Shown: one piece after another, positions 45,130 to 53,892 of the stretch | Numbering within the stretch: the stretch's first letter is position 1 | How the letters are laid out: every line of letters starts with the position of its first letter | NCBI GenBank assembly: GCA_018654745.1 | Contig: JABILA010000141.1 | Coordinates: 35,631 to 99,630 of the forward strand | Source of the DNA: Alphaproteobacteria bacterium | GTDB lineage: Bacteria > Pseudomonadota > Alphaproteobacteria > UBA2966 | DNA: 64,000 bases | Direction of reading: 5' to 3' | Translations under genes and position numbers: made by a program | Notes under the pieces: generated by a model | Seen by the model: the letters and a program-made list of their open reading frames with translations, nothing else | What the model was told of the DNA's origin: nothing | The model's database searches: none

Positions 45130-46359
45130 ATGAACATGATCGAAGGGCATATGGCGATTGAAGCACCGGAAAATGTGCCGGTTTGGGACGTCGACCCCTA
45201 TGACCACGACATCCTTCGTGATCCCTTCGCATATTACAGTGAACTGCGGTCCAGGGGACCGTTTGTCTACATCCCCAAATACGCCATTCTGGCGACAGGA
45301 CGATATCCCGAAGCACGAGAAGTCTTCACGGACTGGGAGCGTTTTGTCTCGTCACGAGGGGTGGGCTTGCAGGACTTCAAGCTGGAAGAGCCCTGGCGTC
45401 CCCCCAGTGTCGTCCTCGAGGTTGATCCGCCTTACCATACCAAAACGCGTAACGTCATTGCCCGTGCCCTGTCACCCAAGGCCATCAGAGCCCTGAAAGA
45501 CAGTTTCCAGCAGGCCGCAGACCGACTGATTGACGAATTGCTGATTAAAGGCACAAGCGAAATGGTTGTCGAACTGGCGGAAGCCTACACAACAACCGTC
45601 TTTCCGGCAGCGGTGGGTCTGAGCGAAACTGATTCAAGACGCCTGGTGGATTATGGTGCCATGGTCTTTAACGCCCTTGGCCCTGATAACGAGTTGCGCC
45701 GCAAGGCCATGGCGCAAGGGCCGGACATCGTGCCGTGGATCACTGAACGCTGCAAACGTGAGAACCTGTCAGCAGACGGGATCGGGGCCACGATTTATGC
45801 CGCGGCAGACGAAGATGAGATCACTTTGGAAGAAGCAGGCATGCTGGTGCGTTCGTTATTGTCAGCAGGCGTAGACACCACTGTCACGGGTATCGGCAGC
45901 ATGATCTGGTGCTTTGCGACCTATCCGGAACAGTTCGACATATTGAAGGCGGATCCGAAGTTGGCCCGGCCGGCCTTCGAGGAAATTTTGCGCTTTACGT
46001 CCCCCGTCCATTCCTTTTTCAGAACGGTAAATGTTGATACTGAAGTCAGCGGTGTCAAAATAGTCGATGGGACAAAAATCATGTGTTCGCTGGGTGCCGC
46101 GAACCGGGATGAACAACAGTTTCCAGAGCCTGACAAATTTGATATCAAAAGGATGCCGGCAGGGCACCTTGCCATGGGGCAGGGCATTCACGGCTGCGTC
46201 GGTCAGGTGATTGCCAGGGCCGAAGTCGAAGCCGTATCAACTGCATTGGCAAACAAGGTTGGTGGCATTGAGTTTGCCGGTGAAGCCATTTGGCGGCCCA
46301 ATCATTCGATCCGGGCACTTGATACTTTGCCTGTTACATTTCACGGAAAACAAAGCTGA
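45130..46359 (+). CDS. Cytochrome P450, CYP199-like
   Basis: The 409-residue protein is a soluble bacterial P450. The I-helix motif AGVDTT (246-251), the ExxR pair Glu285-Arg288 (EEILR) and the haem ligand Cys356 in MGQGIHGCVG are visible; the usual Phe of the haem loop is Met. The segment SSRGVGLQDFKLEEPWRPPS resembles CYP199A enzymes, which demethylate 4-methoxybenzoate-type acids. No ferredoxin or reductase gene is adjacent. The start at 45130 follows AAGGGAG. A MarR gene follows 11 nt after the stop. Confidence 0.9.
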   Translation: MNMIEGHMAIEAPENVPVWDVDPYDHDILRDPFAYYSELRSRGPFVYIPKYAILATGRYPEAREVFTDWERFVSSRGVGLQDFKLEEPWRPPSVVLEVDPPYHTKTRNVIARALSPKAIRALKDSFQQAADRLIDELLIKGTSEMVVELAEAYTTTVFPAAVGLSETDSRRLVDYGAMVFNALGPDNELRRKAMAQGPDIVPWITERCKRENLSADGIGATIYAAADEDEITLEEAGMLVRSLLSAGVDTTVTGIGSMIWCFATYPEQFDILKADPKLARPAFEEILRFTSPVHSFFRTVNVDTEVSGVKIVDGTKIMCSLGAANRDEQQFPEPDKFDIKRMPAGHLAMGQGIHGCVGQVIARAEVEAVSTALANKVGGIEFAGEAIWRPNHSIRALDTLPVTFHGKQS

Positions 46360-46369
46360 TGATCAGATA

Positions 46370-46888
46370 ATGGATCGCGAACAGAACCCTCAAGAGACGT
46401 GTCCCGAAGGACGTTTGTCCAGTCCGACGAAACAACAGGACGGACGTCCTGTCGTCGATCCGTCTACCTATATTCCCTACTTTTTTGCCGCCATAAACAA
46501 TGCCCTGTCGCGGGGCGCGTCGCGTATCTATCTTGAGAAGTTTAATATCGGAATCGTGGAATGGAGGGTTGTTTCCATGCTGGCGATCGAGCCACGCATC
46601 CCGGCCCAACGCATTTGCGAAGTTATTTCCCTCGACAAGGCTGCCACCAGTCGTGCTTTGCGCCAGTTGCAACAAAATGATTATCTCGGTTTCAAGTCTT
46701 CAGAGCGTGACCCTCGTCGCAAAATCTGGTGGCTGAACGACAGAGGGTATGAGCTTCACGATAATATTCTGCGGGTCGCGCTCGGGCGGGAACAAAATCT
46801 GATCAGGGGGATTGATCCGGAAAATCTGGAAGTATTCCTGAACGTGATGCGTAAGATGCGGGACAATGTTGTGGATTTGGAAAACTGA
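46370..46888 (+). CDS. MarR-family transcriptional regulator
   Basis: The 172-residue protein has a MarR winged-helix domain: helix IVEWRVVSMLA, recognition helix LDKAATSRALRQLQQNDYL and wing SSERDPRRKIWWLNDRGYEL. MarR proteins are usually released from DNA by phenolic or aromatic acids, which fits the neighbouring CYP199-like P450. It likely binds the twin repeats at 45055-45109. It is convergent with the peroxidase gene, 11 nt between stops. Confidence 0.9.
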   Translation: MDREQNPQETCPEGRLSSPTKQQDGRPVVDPSTYIPYFFAAINNALSRGASRIYLEKFNIGIVEWRVVSMLAIEPRIPAQRICEVISLDKAATSRALRQLQQNDYLGFKSSERDPRRKIWWLNDRGYELHDNILRVALGREQNLIRGIDPENLEVFLNVMRKMRDNVVDLEN

Positions 46889-46899
46889 ATTTCCAACGA

Positions 46900-48099
46900 T
46901 CAGTTTTTTACCGTGGCGCAATCTGAAGGTACAGAAGATGCCTTGATCGTTGCTGACAACGGGGCGGACAAGGTTTGCAGGAAGGCCAGCAAATCAGCTT
47001 TACCCTGATCCGGTAACCTAAGCGGGCGCAGGATCTTTTCACCATCCGTATGCAAGCGTTCTTCGTCCAGGTCAGAATAGAATTCAACAACATCGGCCAG
47101 GGTGGCAACGCTGCCGTTGTGCATATAGGGGGCGGTCAGGGCGACGTTGCGCAGCGACGGCACCTTGAATTCACCCCAGTTGCGATGCTGCTGCAGGACA
47201 TGGCGGGTCCGCACTTTTGTTTTGGCGGATTTATCATCGTTGAACCTGCCTAACAGATTGTATTGGCTTTTTTTCAGTATCTTAATGCCGCCATAGCGGC
47301 CCGGATCAACTTTGCCTTTGGCGATAAAAAACGGCACGCCGATGTTGCCAAATTCACCATTGCTGAAATCGGGGCCAAGGTGGCAAAAGGTGCAGCGGCC
47401 TTCTCCGGCAAATATTTTTAACCCGCGCTTTGCTGCAGCCGGGTAGGCGTTCATGGCCCTGGTGTCGCCTGTTTCCAGGGCGTCGCGAAAATGATCAAAG
47501 GCGGATTTCTCTGTTACAAGAGTTTCCTGCCAGGCTGCCAGCGCCTTTGCCACCAGAACCAGCACGTCATATTTGCCAAGCGTAGCGGGGTCTTCGCCAA
47601 AAGCTACTTTGAAACGACAACTGAGATTTGGGTCCGTCGTGATCACCCGGCGAACGCGGGAAGGGCTGCCAGCCATTTCGTTTCTGGACAGCATGGGGCG
47701 AATGCTCTGGGCCCATAAATTGTCAGCCTCACCACCCCATCCAAACCATGTATGTCCGCGCAGATTGATAACCGTGGGTGTGTGGCGCGTGATCTTTTTA
47801 TAACCTTCGTTCAGGTCCATACCATCGGTAAAGGCAAGTTCGGGCTTGTGACAGTCGGCGCAGGACGTCTGGTCTTCCTTCGATAATCGCCGATCAAAAA
47901 ACAGCATCTTCCCTAAAGCAATTGCCTCGGGGTTGCCGGATGCACGGTTGCTGCGGTCTTTGGTGACAGGGGGTGGCCAGGGGCCGAGAGACAGGATAGT
48001 CGCACGTTCGGTTGCTGAAAAGTCTTCCGTCCTACCGTCCGTCGGCAGTGCCAGGAATGCCAGCAGGGTCACGAAGAAAAATCCGGTCACATACTTCAT
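46900..48099 (-). CDS. Di-haem cytochrome c peroxidase/MauG family protein
   Basis: The 399-residue protein has a signal peptide (about 1-24) and two c-type haem sites, CADCH and CTFCH, in the spacing of bacterial di-haem peroxidases. FFDRRLSKEDQTSCADCH and PSLRNVALTAPYMHNGS are classical family motifs. It would act in the periplasm on peroxide or another small substrate. It is the last gene of a three-gene operon of exported proteins; its start overlaps the previous gene by 4 bp. Confidence 0.9.
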   Translation of the reverse strand: MKYVTGFFFVTLLAFLALPTDGRTEDFSATERATILSLGPWPPPVTKDRSNRASGNPEAIALGKMLFFDRRLSKEDQTSCADCHKPELAFTDGMDLNEGYKKITRHTPTVINLRGHTWFGWGGEADNLWAQSIRPMLSRNEMAGSPSRVRRVITTDPNLSCRFKVAFGEDPATLGKYDVLVLVAKALAAWQETLVTEKSAFDHFRDALETGDTRAMNAYPAAAKRGLKIFAGEGRCTFCHLGPDFSNGEFGNIGVPFFIAKGKVDPGRYGGIKILKKSQYNLLGRFNDDKSAKTKVRTRHVLQQHRNWGEFKVPSLRNVALTAPYMHNGSVATLADVVEFYSDLDEERLHTDGEKILRPLRLPDQGKADLLAFLQTLSAPLSATIKASSVPSDCATVKN

Positions 48100-48509
48100 T
48101 GCTGCAGCATATGTTTGATCGTGATGCGATCAGGTTTATCAGTGCCTCTCAGGTCAAAGACAAATTGCCAGTGTCCCGGCATATGAAACAGGAAACCATC
48201 AAGTTTGAACTTGCCCTTACCAAAAACCTCGACAGAAGGAAGATAGTTCATGCCGTGTTTATGCAACGGCATCGTCGTAGATGTTTTTATCGTCCCGAAA
48301 AAAGCCTTGTCATTATCGTCGCAGATTTCCAGTGAAACCGAAAATGTTTTCCCGACCTGAACAGGTTTTGGTGTCGTCGTAAAAGCGAGTGTATGGGTCT
48401 TGCCGTTCACGATCATACGAGTGTTTGTGGGTTTGATCGGGCAGGCGAGTGTCGAAGTCGCTGACATCATCAGGCCCGCAATAATTCCGACACAAACCAG
48501 GGGGCTCAT
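48096..48509 (-). CDS. Exported YtkA/FixH-like protein
   Basis: The 137-residue protein has a signal peptide (MSPLVCVGIIAGLMMSATST, then LACP) and a beta-sandwich-like mature part resembling YtkA-like proteins (sometimes labelled auxin-binding). It is rich in His and Met in two places, MPLHKHGMNY and LFHMPGHWQF, which could bind copper; that is inference. It overlaps the peroxidase gene by 4 bp and the amidohydrolase gene by 4 bp, so the three are translationally coupled. Confidence 0.7.
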   Translation of the reverse strand: MSPLVCVGIIAGLMMSATSTLACPIKPTNTRMIVNGKTHTLAFTTTPKPVQVGKTFSVSLEICDDNDKAFFGTIKTSTTMPLHKHGMNYLPSVEVFGKGKFKLDGFLFHMPGHWQFVFDLRGTDKPDRITIKHMLQQ

Positions 48510-49324
48510 TTTTTCAGGGCCCAGTCGGCCAATGCCCTGGCATTTTTCCATGCAATCTTTTCTGCAAGTTCCTTCGGCAGGTCCTTCAGCCAGGTCCGTG
48601 TCCAGTTGGCGTGCTCAACAACATAATACCAGCGTTCGGGCGCAAAAGTATCCGTGCCAACCATGATGCGGTCAGGATGGGCTTCGAATAATTTGCGCCA
48701 ATCCGGATCAACACTGTCTGCTGTCGCATGTTCATTTCGAAAAGCCAGATCCGCGCGAAGATTGGGATAGCGGGTCAGCATTTCGTCGATTTCCCGTGGC
48801 TCGTCAAAACCCGAATGTGCCCACAACACACGGGCATCCGGGTCCTGTTTGAAGATATTCATGATCGCTGCTGCATCGGAATGGGCGTGCAGGAAAACGC
48901 CGTGTTTTTTCGCCAGTTGAATGACACTTTTCATGACGGGGCGATTGGCATCTGTTCCAAAGATATGAAACTCGCCAATACCGGCATATGTGTTTTTGGC
49001 GAGGCGATCAGCGATCATATCGACGACAGTCGGATCCTTGAACCAGGTGCTCAATTCTCCGCGTTTACGATAGGGGCGCAACACCGGCACAATCAAATCA
49101 GGCGCTTGTTTGTACAGCATCTGTGTACCGTCATCACTGGAGCTGGAAACAAAGGCCTGTCTCAATCCGGCTTTACGCAGAATCTTGATGGCTTCGACAG
49201 GGGGCAACATATCCCAGGCGTCATGACTGTAGTGGATGTGAGTATCGATAAGCTGTACAGGTTCTTGCGTCCAGGCACTTGTGGGTACGAGCATGAGTGC
49301 CGCCACGGTCAGATATTTGATCAT
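48506..49324 (-). CDS. Exported amidohydrolase-family protein
   Basis: The 272-residue protein has a signal peptide (MIKYLTVAALMLVPTSAWTQ) and an amidohydrolase-2 type metal site: HxH in DTHIHYSH, His in FLHAHSD, His in LWAHSGF and Asp in VGTDTF. Most members are cytoplasmic; a periplasmic one is unusual. The long frame upstream to 49684 is not the gene; the ATG at 49324 has GGGGA spaced correctly. It heads the amidohydrolase/YtkA-like/peroxidase operon. Confidence 0.82.
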   Translation of the reverse strand: MIKYLTVAALMLVPTSAWTQEPVQLIDTHIHYSHDAWDMLPPVEAIKILRKAGLRQAFVSSSSDDGTQMLYKQAPDLIVPVLRPYRKRGELSTWFKDPTVVDMIADRLAKNTYAGIGEFHIFGTDANRPVMKSVIQLAKKHGVFLHAHSDAAAIMNIFKQDPDARVLWAHSGFDEPREIDEMLTRYPNLRADLAFRNEHATADSVDPDWRKLFEAHPDRIMVGTDTFAPERWYYVVEHANWTRTWLKDLPKELAEKIAWKNARALADWALKK

Positions 49325-49359
49325 CCTGAATTCCCCTTTTGCTTCAGGGTAAATGTAGC

Positions 49360-49833
49360 TCAGTCCAGCACTTTTTCCATGACGAAGTTTGTCAGGGAGA
49401 CATCCCGGACTACAACAGATTGCTCCTTGATGACCGTCCATCCCTGGCGTTCGAAGAAGGGTCGGGCAAGGTGGCTGGCGTGGGCTGTCAATTTGTCTGA
49501 ACCCGTGGACTTCGCATGCGCCAGGATCGCTGCATAAAGCTGATAGGCGACGCCGCGTCCGATCTGATCGGGCACGACGAAAGCGAGGTCGATACAGCCA
49601 TCCGATTGCAAGGTCATGAAACCTGCGATGCTGTCGTCCTGTTCGGCGACGTAAACCACCTGGGATGATAAGCGCGCCAGCCAATCCGGTCCGTCCGGAG
49701 CCTTCGGTGCCCAGGCACGCCGTTGCTCGTTGTTATAGTAATTTTTGCTGCCTTCACGGACGGCATCGAAAAAAATTTGCGCCAGAGAAGCTGAGTCGTC
49801 TGGACGAAACAATCGGATGCTGGTTTCGGCCAT
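49360..49833 (-). CDS. GNAT-family N-acetyltransferase
   Basis: The 157-residue protein is a GNAT acetyltransferase. The acetyl-CoA loop is PDQIGRGVAYQLYAA, preceded by the strand CIDLAFVV, and the protein ends HLARPFFERQGWTVIKE, which is usual in the family. The substrate is unknown. It ends 35 nt before the amidohydrolase gene on the same strand and may share its promoter. Confidence 0.9.
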   Translation of the reverse strand: MAETSIRLFRPDDSASLAQIFFDAVREGSKNYYNNEQRRAWAPKAPDGPDWLARLSSQVVYVAEQDDSIAGFMTLQSDGCIDLAFVVPDQIGRGVAYQLYAAILAHAKSTGSDKLTAHASHLARPFFERQGWTVIKEQSVVVRDVSLTNFVMEKVLD

Positions 49834-49844
49834 ATTTTGCCGAA

Positions 49845-50096
49845 CTAGTACATCGCAGACAGATTTACGATCAAGGCGTCGTTTTTCTGGCGAATTTCCG
49901 TGGCGATCTTTTGGGCCATACCGCGATCATTGCCGCCGATATGATGGCAAGCATCAACAGCCCTGTGTTGGGCTTCCAGCATGCCTTTGATGACGGCCGA
50001 TTCAATGATTTTGGCCGCCCTGGCTTTATTGTCTTCGGCGACAATATCACCCAGTTCATCCAAAGCTGCGCCGACGATCGTCTTGAGCTGTTCCAT
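49845..50096 (-). CDS. Small hypothetical protein (83 residues)
   Basis: This small helical protein (MEQLKTIVGAALDELGD) has a strong ribosome binding site GGGGGAGA ahead of the ATG, so it is probably translated. It has no signal peptide and no motif I recognise. Lys, Glu and Ala are frequent, with CHHIGGND in the middle. It lies just upstream of the GNAT gene on the same strand. Confidence 0.6.
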   Translation of the reverse strand: MEQLKTIVGAALDELGDIVAEDNKARAAKIIESAVIKGMLEAQHRAVDACHHIGGNDRGMAQKIATEIRQKNDALIVNLSAMY

Positions 50097-50218
50097 GAAT
50101 TATCTCCCCCGCGTCCATGTTTGGCCGGGATGTTGAATCATCCCGTGCTGATGACAACTGTAAACACTTTTACGCCGGAGTGAACCTATTTCGCCATCAG
50201 ACCCGGTTCAGACCAGGG

Positions 50219-50602
50219 TCAAAGGGCGTCGATCACTTCTTTCAGCAAGGACTGAACCTCACGCGCAATGCCTTCCAGGGCCGGATTTTCAACGGCTTGC
50301 ATGGAGGCAAGCGGGTCAACGGCTGATACCTCAATCGCACCGTCAACTTCTTCGACAATGACGTTACACGGCAGCATTGTGCCGATCTTGGGCTCATTCT
50401 GCAGGGCCTGATGAGCAAAGTTCGGGTTGCAGGCACCAAGGATCGTGTAGGGCCGGAAGTCAGCGTCGATCTTCTCTTTCAGGGTCTTTTTGACATCTAT
50501 TGTTGTCAGCACACCAAAGCCCTTTTCCTTCAGGGCTGCGGTCGCTTGCTCGATCGCCTCATCGAAGCTGGTGTTCAGGGTTTTTGTAAAACAATAAGTC
50601 AC
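50219..50602 (-). CDS. DUF302 family protein
   Basis: The 127-residue protein matches DUF302: FDEAIEQATAALKEKGFGVLTTIDV at the start and ILGACNPNFAHQAL and IGTMLPCNVIVEE in the core. The two conserved cysteines (in GACNP and LPCN) are present. Family function is not firmly known. No signal peptide is seen, so it is probably cytoplasmic. Confidence 0.88.
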   Translation of the reverse strand: MTYCFTKTLNTSFDEAIEQATAALKEKGFGVLTTIDVKKTLKEKIDADFRPYTILGACNPNFAHQALQNEPKIGTMLPCNVIVEEVDGAIEVSAVDPLASMQAVENPALEGIAREVQSLLKEVIDAL

Positions 50603-50675
50603 AGCGGGGCCCTCTTTGAATTCGGTTCAATATCAGGAACTAATATACATTAGGGAAAACTAATGAACAAGTGTT

Positions 50676-52967
50676 TCAGGATTTCAGGGGCAGGCTGACG
50701 CTGATCGTTGTACCTTCGCCAAATACGCTTTCCAGAACAAGTTCACCGCCGAGCGCTTCGATCAGGGATTTGACAATAGACAAACCAAGACCCGTACCTT
50801 CCTGTGCCAGCAAGGGGTTGGTTTCGAGTTGCGAGAAAGGCTCTGTTATCATTGGCAGCTTTTCTGCCGGGATACCTATACCTGTATCCGTTACCGTAAT
50901 CGTGAGTTTATCGTCGGAGACGACACCTAGATTTACAAAGCCACCCCTGTCGGTGAATTTGACAGCATTGGAAAGCAGATTGTTGAAGATCTGCGTCATT
51001 GAGCGTCGGTCTGCCTGAAAGGGTGCCAGATCGCCCGCCTTCTCCAACGACAAGGATACGCCCTTGTCTTCGGCAAGTTTTTCAACATTCCGAAGACAGC
51101 TGGCCAGCAATTCATCAATATTTATTGTCTCGGGCTGAAAGGTGCGCTTGCCTGCTTCGATGGCCGAGATATCCAGGACATCGTTGACCAGGGCCAGCAT
51201 ATGGGTGCCGCTATACTGAATATCGTGAACATATTCCTGATATTTTTCCGACCCCAGTGGGCCGAAATACTCATTTTCCAACAACTGGCCAAAGCCCAGA
51301 ATTGCATTCAGGGGCGTGCGAAATTCATGGCTCATGGTCGCCAGAAATTCCGACTTGGCGCGGTTGGCCCGTTCGGCCTCCAGCATGGCAATTTTGTAGG
51401 CGCCCTCTGCCATGGTTTGATCGGTATAATCAGTACCGGTTCCCCGGTAACCCAGAAAATTCCCGTCATCGTCGAAGAAGGGTCGCCCGCTGGTCGACAA
51501 ATACAGCACTTTGCCATCGCCGCGCAGCCAGGTGTAGCGATGATCCCGAAAAGGACGGTGTGCCTTCAGATCTTCCACATGCCGGTACCAGGAATCCCGT
51601 TCGGCATCACTGGAAAACAGCTCGTTGCGTGAGCGGCCAATAACTTCTTCAGGCTTCAGGTGTGTCACGGCCAATCCCTGTTCCGAGACAAATGTGTATT
51701 TAAGGTCGCTACCCATTTCCCAGAGCCAGTCGGTCGTTGAATCAAGAAAATCACGCAATCTCAGGTCGCTACGTTGCAAGGCGTTTTGGGTCTTTTTCAT
51801 TTCGGTGATATCGGTACCGAGAAGAATAGTGCCGCCGCCGGAAAGGCGCTGCTCCCTGAGTTGCAACCAGGTGCCGTCCTTTCGAAAGGTTTCGAACGGC
51901 GCTGACGGGTTGCGAAAGCGCTCCATCCGTTGGACAAGCCAGGCCTCTTCTTCGCCGGGGGCCGCCGGCGCTATACCGGCGTCGACCATGGCTCGAAGGT
52001 GATCTTCCATCGTCTTGCCCGGCGCAACCGAATCCAGAACGTCCTTGTTTACTTCGAGGAATTTTTTGTTGCAAAAAACAAAGCGCTCATCGGCATCAAG
52101 GACGGCGACAACTTCTTCCACAGCATCAAATGCTGTAACCAGTCGCTCATTGAGAATTTCAGTTTTTTTGCGACGGGTTATGATTGTTGCTGTGCCCTGA
52201 TGGCCCGTGAACTTGCCGTCATCGTCAAAAACAGGATCGCCCGATACACTGATCCATTCCGGTGGATCGGTTATCAATTCAAACTCGAAGTTCCGAAAGG
52301 GCTTGTGTGCATCAAGCAGTGCCTTGTGCTCAGTCCACTTTGCTGCGTCCAGCAAATCCTGTTCGCTGGCATTTTCCCATCTTGTGACGCCGGTTATGCC
52401 CTCATCCGGCAAACCACGTATAAGGCTGTATCCGAGGTAGGAAATAAACTGATGTTTTTCGTTTGTTTGCCAGAACCAGTCATTGCCAATTTCAGCCAGC
52501 AATCGAAAACGGTTTTTATTTTCCTGCAATGACGTTTCTGCGTTCACAAAATCGGTGATCTCTGTGCGCAGTGCAACCAGATTTCCAGACGGTGTTTTGC
52601 GCTCGCTCAGGCGAAAGATACGCCCGCCAGAAAAGCGCTGGATTACAGGTTCGCCTGGATTTTCATGCTCGGCGATACGCGTTGTCATCCACGCTTTTTC
52701 CCGACCTGTTGCATCCTCAATCAAACCGCTGAAAGCTCTTTTTTCAAGAATTTCACGGAAACTGGCACCATGCTGCAAACCGACAGAATCCAGCGGGAAA
52801 AACTCTTTATGATGATTATTGAAGAAGATAATTTTGTCGTCTGAATCATACAGAACGAAACTGTCATCCAGGGATTCCAGCGATTCTTCCAGCGCTGTTA
52901 ATTCATCAATTAACTGCGCTTTGGTTTTGCGACTGTGAACTGAATGCCTGTCTTCCCTGTTCTTCAC
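50676..52967 (-). CDS. Soluble sensor histidine kinase with four PAS-like domains
   Basis: The 763-residue protein has no membrane helix. Four PAS-like regions cover about residues 29-145, 150-265, 272-390 and 400-515. The kinase core follows: HisKA with phosphoacceptor His547 (MSHEFRTPLNAILGFG), N-box NNLLSNAVKF (about 662-671), DTGIGIP (694-700) and GTGLGLS (724-730). It has no receiver domain and no response-regulator gene beside it; the lone receiver at 39.4 kb is a possible partner. A cytoplasmic signal such as redox or light is likely but unproven. Confidence 0.92.
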   Translation of the reverse strand: MKNREDRHSVHSRKTKAQLIDELTALEESLESLDDSFVLYDSDDKIIFFNNHHKEFFPLDSVGLQHGASFREILEKRAFSGLIEDATGREKAWMTTRIAEHENPGEPVIQRFSGGRIFRLSERKTPSGNLVALRTEITDFVNAETSLQENKNRFRLLAEIGNDWFWQTNEKHQFISYLGYSLIRGLPDEGITGVTRWENASEQDLLDAAKWTEHKALLDAHKPFRNFEFELITDPPEWISVSGDPVFDDDGKFTGHQGTATIITRRKKTEILNERLVTAFDAVEEVVAVLDADERFVFCNKKFLEVNKDVLDSVAPGKTMEDHLRAMVDAGIAPAAPGEEEAWLVQRMERFRNPSAPFETFRKDGTWLQLREQRLSGGGTILLGTDITEMKKTQNALQRSDLRLRDFLDSTTDWLWEMGSDLKYTFVSEQGLAVTHLKPEEVIGRSRNELFSSDAERDSWYRHVEDLKAHRPFRDHRYTWLRGDGKVLYLSTSGRPFFDDDGNFLGYRGTGTDYTDQTMAEGAYKIAMLEAERANRAKSEFLATMSHEFRTPLNAILGFGQLLENEYFGPLGSEKYQEYVHDIQYSGTHMLALVNDVLDISAIEAGKRTFQPETINIDELLASCLRNVEKLAEDKGVSLSLEKAGDLAPFQADRRSMTQIFNNLLSNAVKFTDRGGFVNLGVVSDDKLTITVTDTGIGIPAEKLPMITEPFSQLETNPLLAQEGTGLGLSIVKSLIEALGGELVLESVFGEGTTISVSLPLKS

Positions 52968-53088
52968 GATGCCAATTCTCTCGTACGAACCAAGTAACTA
53001 CAAAATGGCGATAGCGTCGTCGGGTACTTGTCCACAAACACTTGCCTGATATTTAATCAAAACGACTATAATTCAAATGTATGAAAAT

Positions 53089-53136
53089 GCCATCAGTTGA
53101 ATATTACCCTGTATATCTCACAGGGCAAGTGATGGC
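53089..53136. other. Two-part hairpin in the gap before the kinase gene
   Basis: GCCATCA (53089-53095) pairs with TGATGGC (53130-53136), enclosing CCCTGT (53107-53112) paired with ACAGGG (53120-53125). It lies in the 242-nt gap between the kinase start and the grxD terminator and could be a leader or protein-binding site. Confidence 0.3.
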
Positions 53137-53156
53137 GCATGGTTTCAGGTTGAACA

Positions 53157-53190
53157 CAAAAAAGGCGCCGGAATGACCCGACGCCTTTTC
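53157..53190 (-). terminator. Rho-independent terminator (minus strand)
   Basis: On the minus strand, AAAAGGCGTCGG pairs with CCGGCGCCTTTT (one T-G pair) and a T run follows (A run at 53158-53163). It lies 20 nt after the grxD stop codon and ends the purine/bolA/grxD transcript. Confidence 0.88.
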
Positions 53191-53209
53191 TGTATTCTGC
53201 TTTGATTGT

Positions 53210-53551
53210 TCAGGCAGCGGCTTCGGTATCGATGCCTTTTTCAGTGAACATGGAGGCAAGCTCGCCGCTTTCAAACATTTCGCGGACGATGTCACAGCCG
53301 CCAACGAATTCGCCTTTGACATAAAGCTGTGGAATGGTTGGCCATTCAGAGAACTGCTTGATGCCTTCGCGGATTTGTTGGTCTTGCAGGACGTCGATGC
53401 CTTTGAACTTGACGCCAACATGAGTCAGGACCTGAACAACAGTGGATGAAAATCCACATTGCGGGAAGATGGGCGAACCCTTCATAAACAGGACAACGTC
53501 TGAACTGTCGACTTCTTGCTGGATGCGATCGTTTACGGGATTGTCACTCAT
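53210..53551 (-). CDS. grxD: Monothiol glutaredoxin
   Basis: The 113-residue protein is a CGFS-type monothiol glutaredoxin (active site Cys32 in FPQCGFSS), with WPTIPQLYVKGEFVGGCDI for glutathione binding. These proteins carry 2Fe-2S clusters, often together with BolA, in iron-sulfur trafficking and iron sensing. The bolA gene lies 42 nt upstream, which supports that partnership. Confidence 0.96.
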   Translation of the reverse strand: MSDNPVNDRIQQEVDSSDVVLFMKGSPIFPQCGFSSTVVQVLTHVGVKFKGIDVLQDQQIREGIKQFSEWPTIPQLYVKGEFVGGCDIVREMFESGELASMFTEKGIDTEAAA

Positions 53552-53593
53552 GTCTGGTTTCCTTATCTGGGGTCTTGAAAAATTGTGTGTGAA

Positions 53594-53827
53594 TTACTCG
53601 GCGGCGACGGTTGTCAGTGCCAGCGCGTGCAAGGCAGCATCCATGCTGCCCTTCAAGGCTTTGTAAACCATCTGATGTTGCTGTACGCGGCTTTTGCCAG
53701 CGAACGAAGCGGACGTGACCTGAGCCGCATAATGATCCCCGTCACCCCGTAAATCTTCAATCAGTACTTCTGCGTCCGGAATTCCTTCGCGGATCAAGCG
53801 TTCAATTTCAGCGGCTTCCATCGCCAT
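53594..53827 (-). CDS. bolA: BolA family protein
   Basis: The 77-residue protein has the BolA fold signatures IERLIREGIPDAEVLIEDLRGDGDHYAAQVTS (split here only for description) and HQMVYKAL near the end, with the conserved His of the family. BolA partners with monothiol glutaredoxin to bind an iron-sulfur cluster. It lies between purL and grxD in the same direction. Confidence 0.94.
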   Translation of the reverse strand: MAMEAAEIERLIREGIPDAEVLIEDLRGDGDHYAAQVTSASFAGKSRVQQHQMVYKALKGSMDAALHALALTTVAAE

Positions 53828-53892
53828 GGGTTCGTGTCTCCTGTTGCTTCAAACAATAATAAATGGCTCATGCCCCGGATCGGGAATTATCC

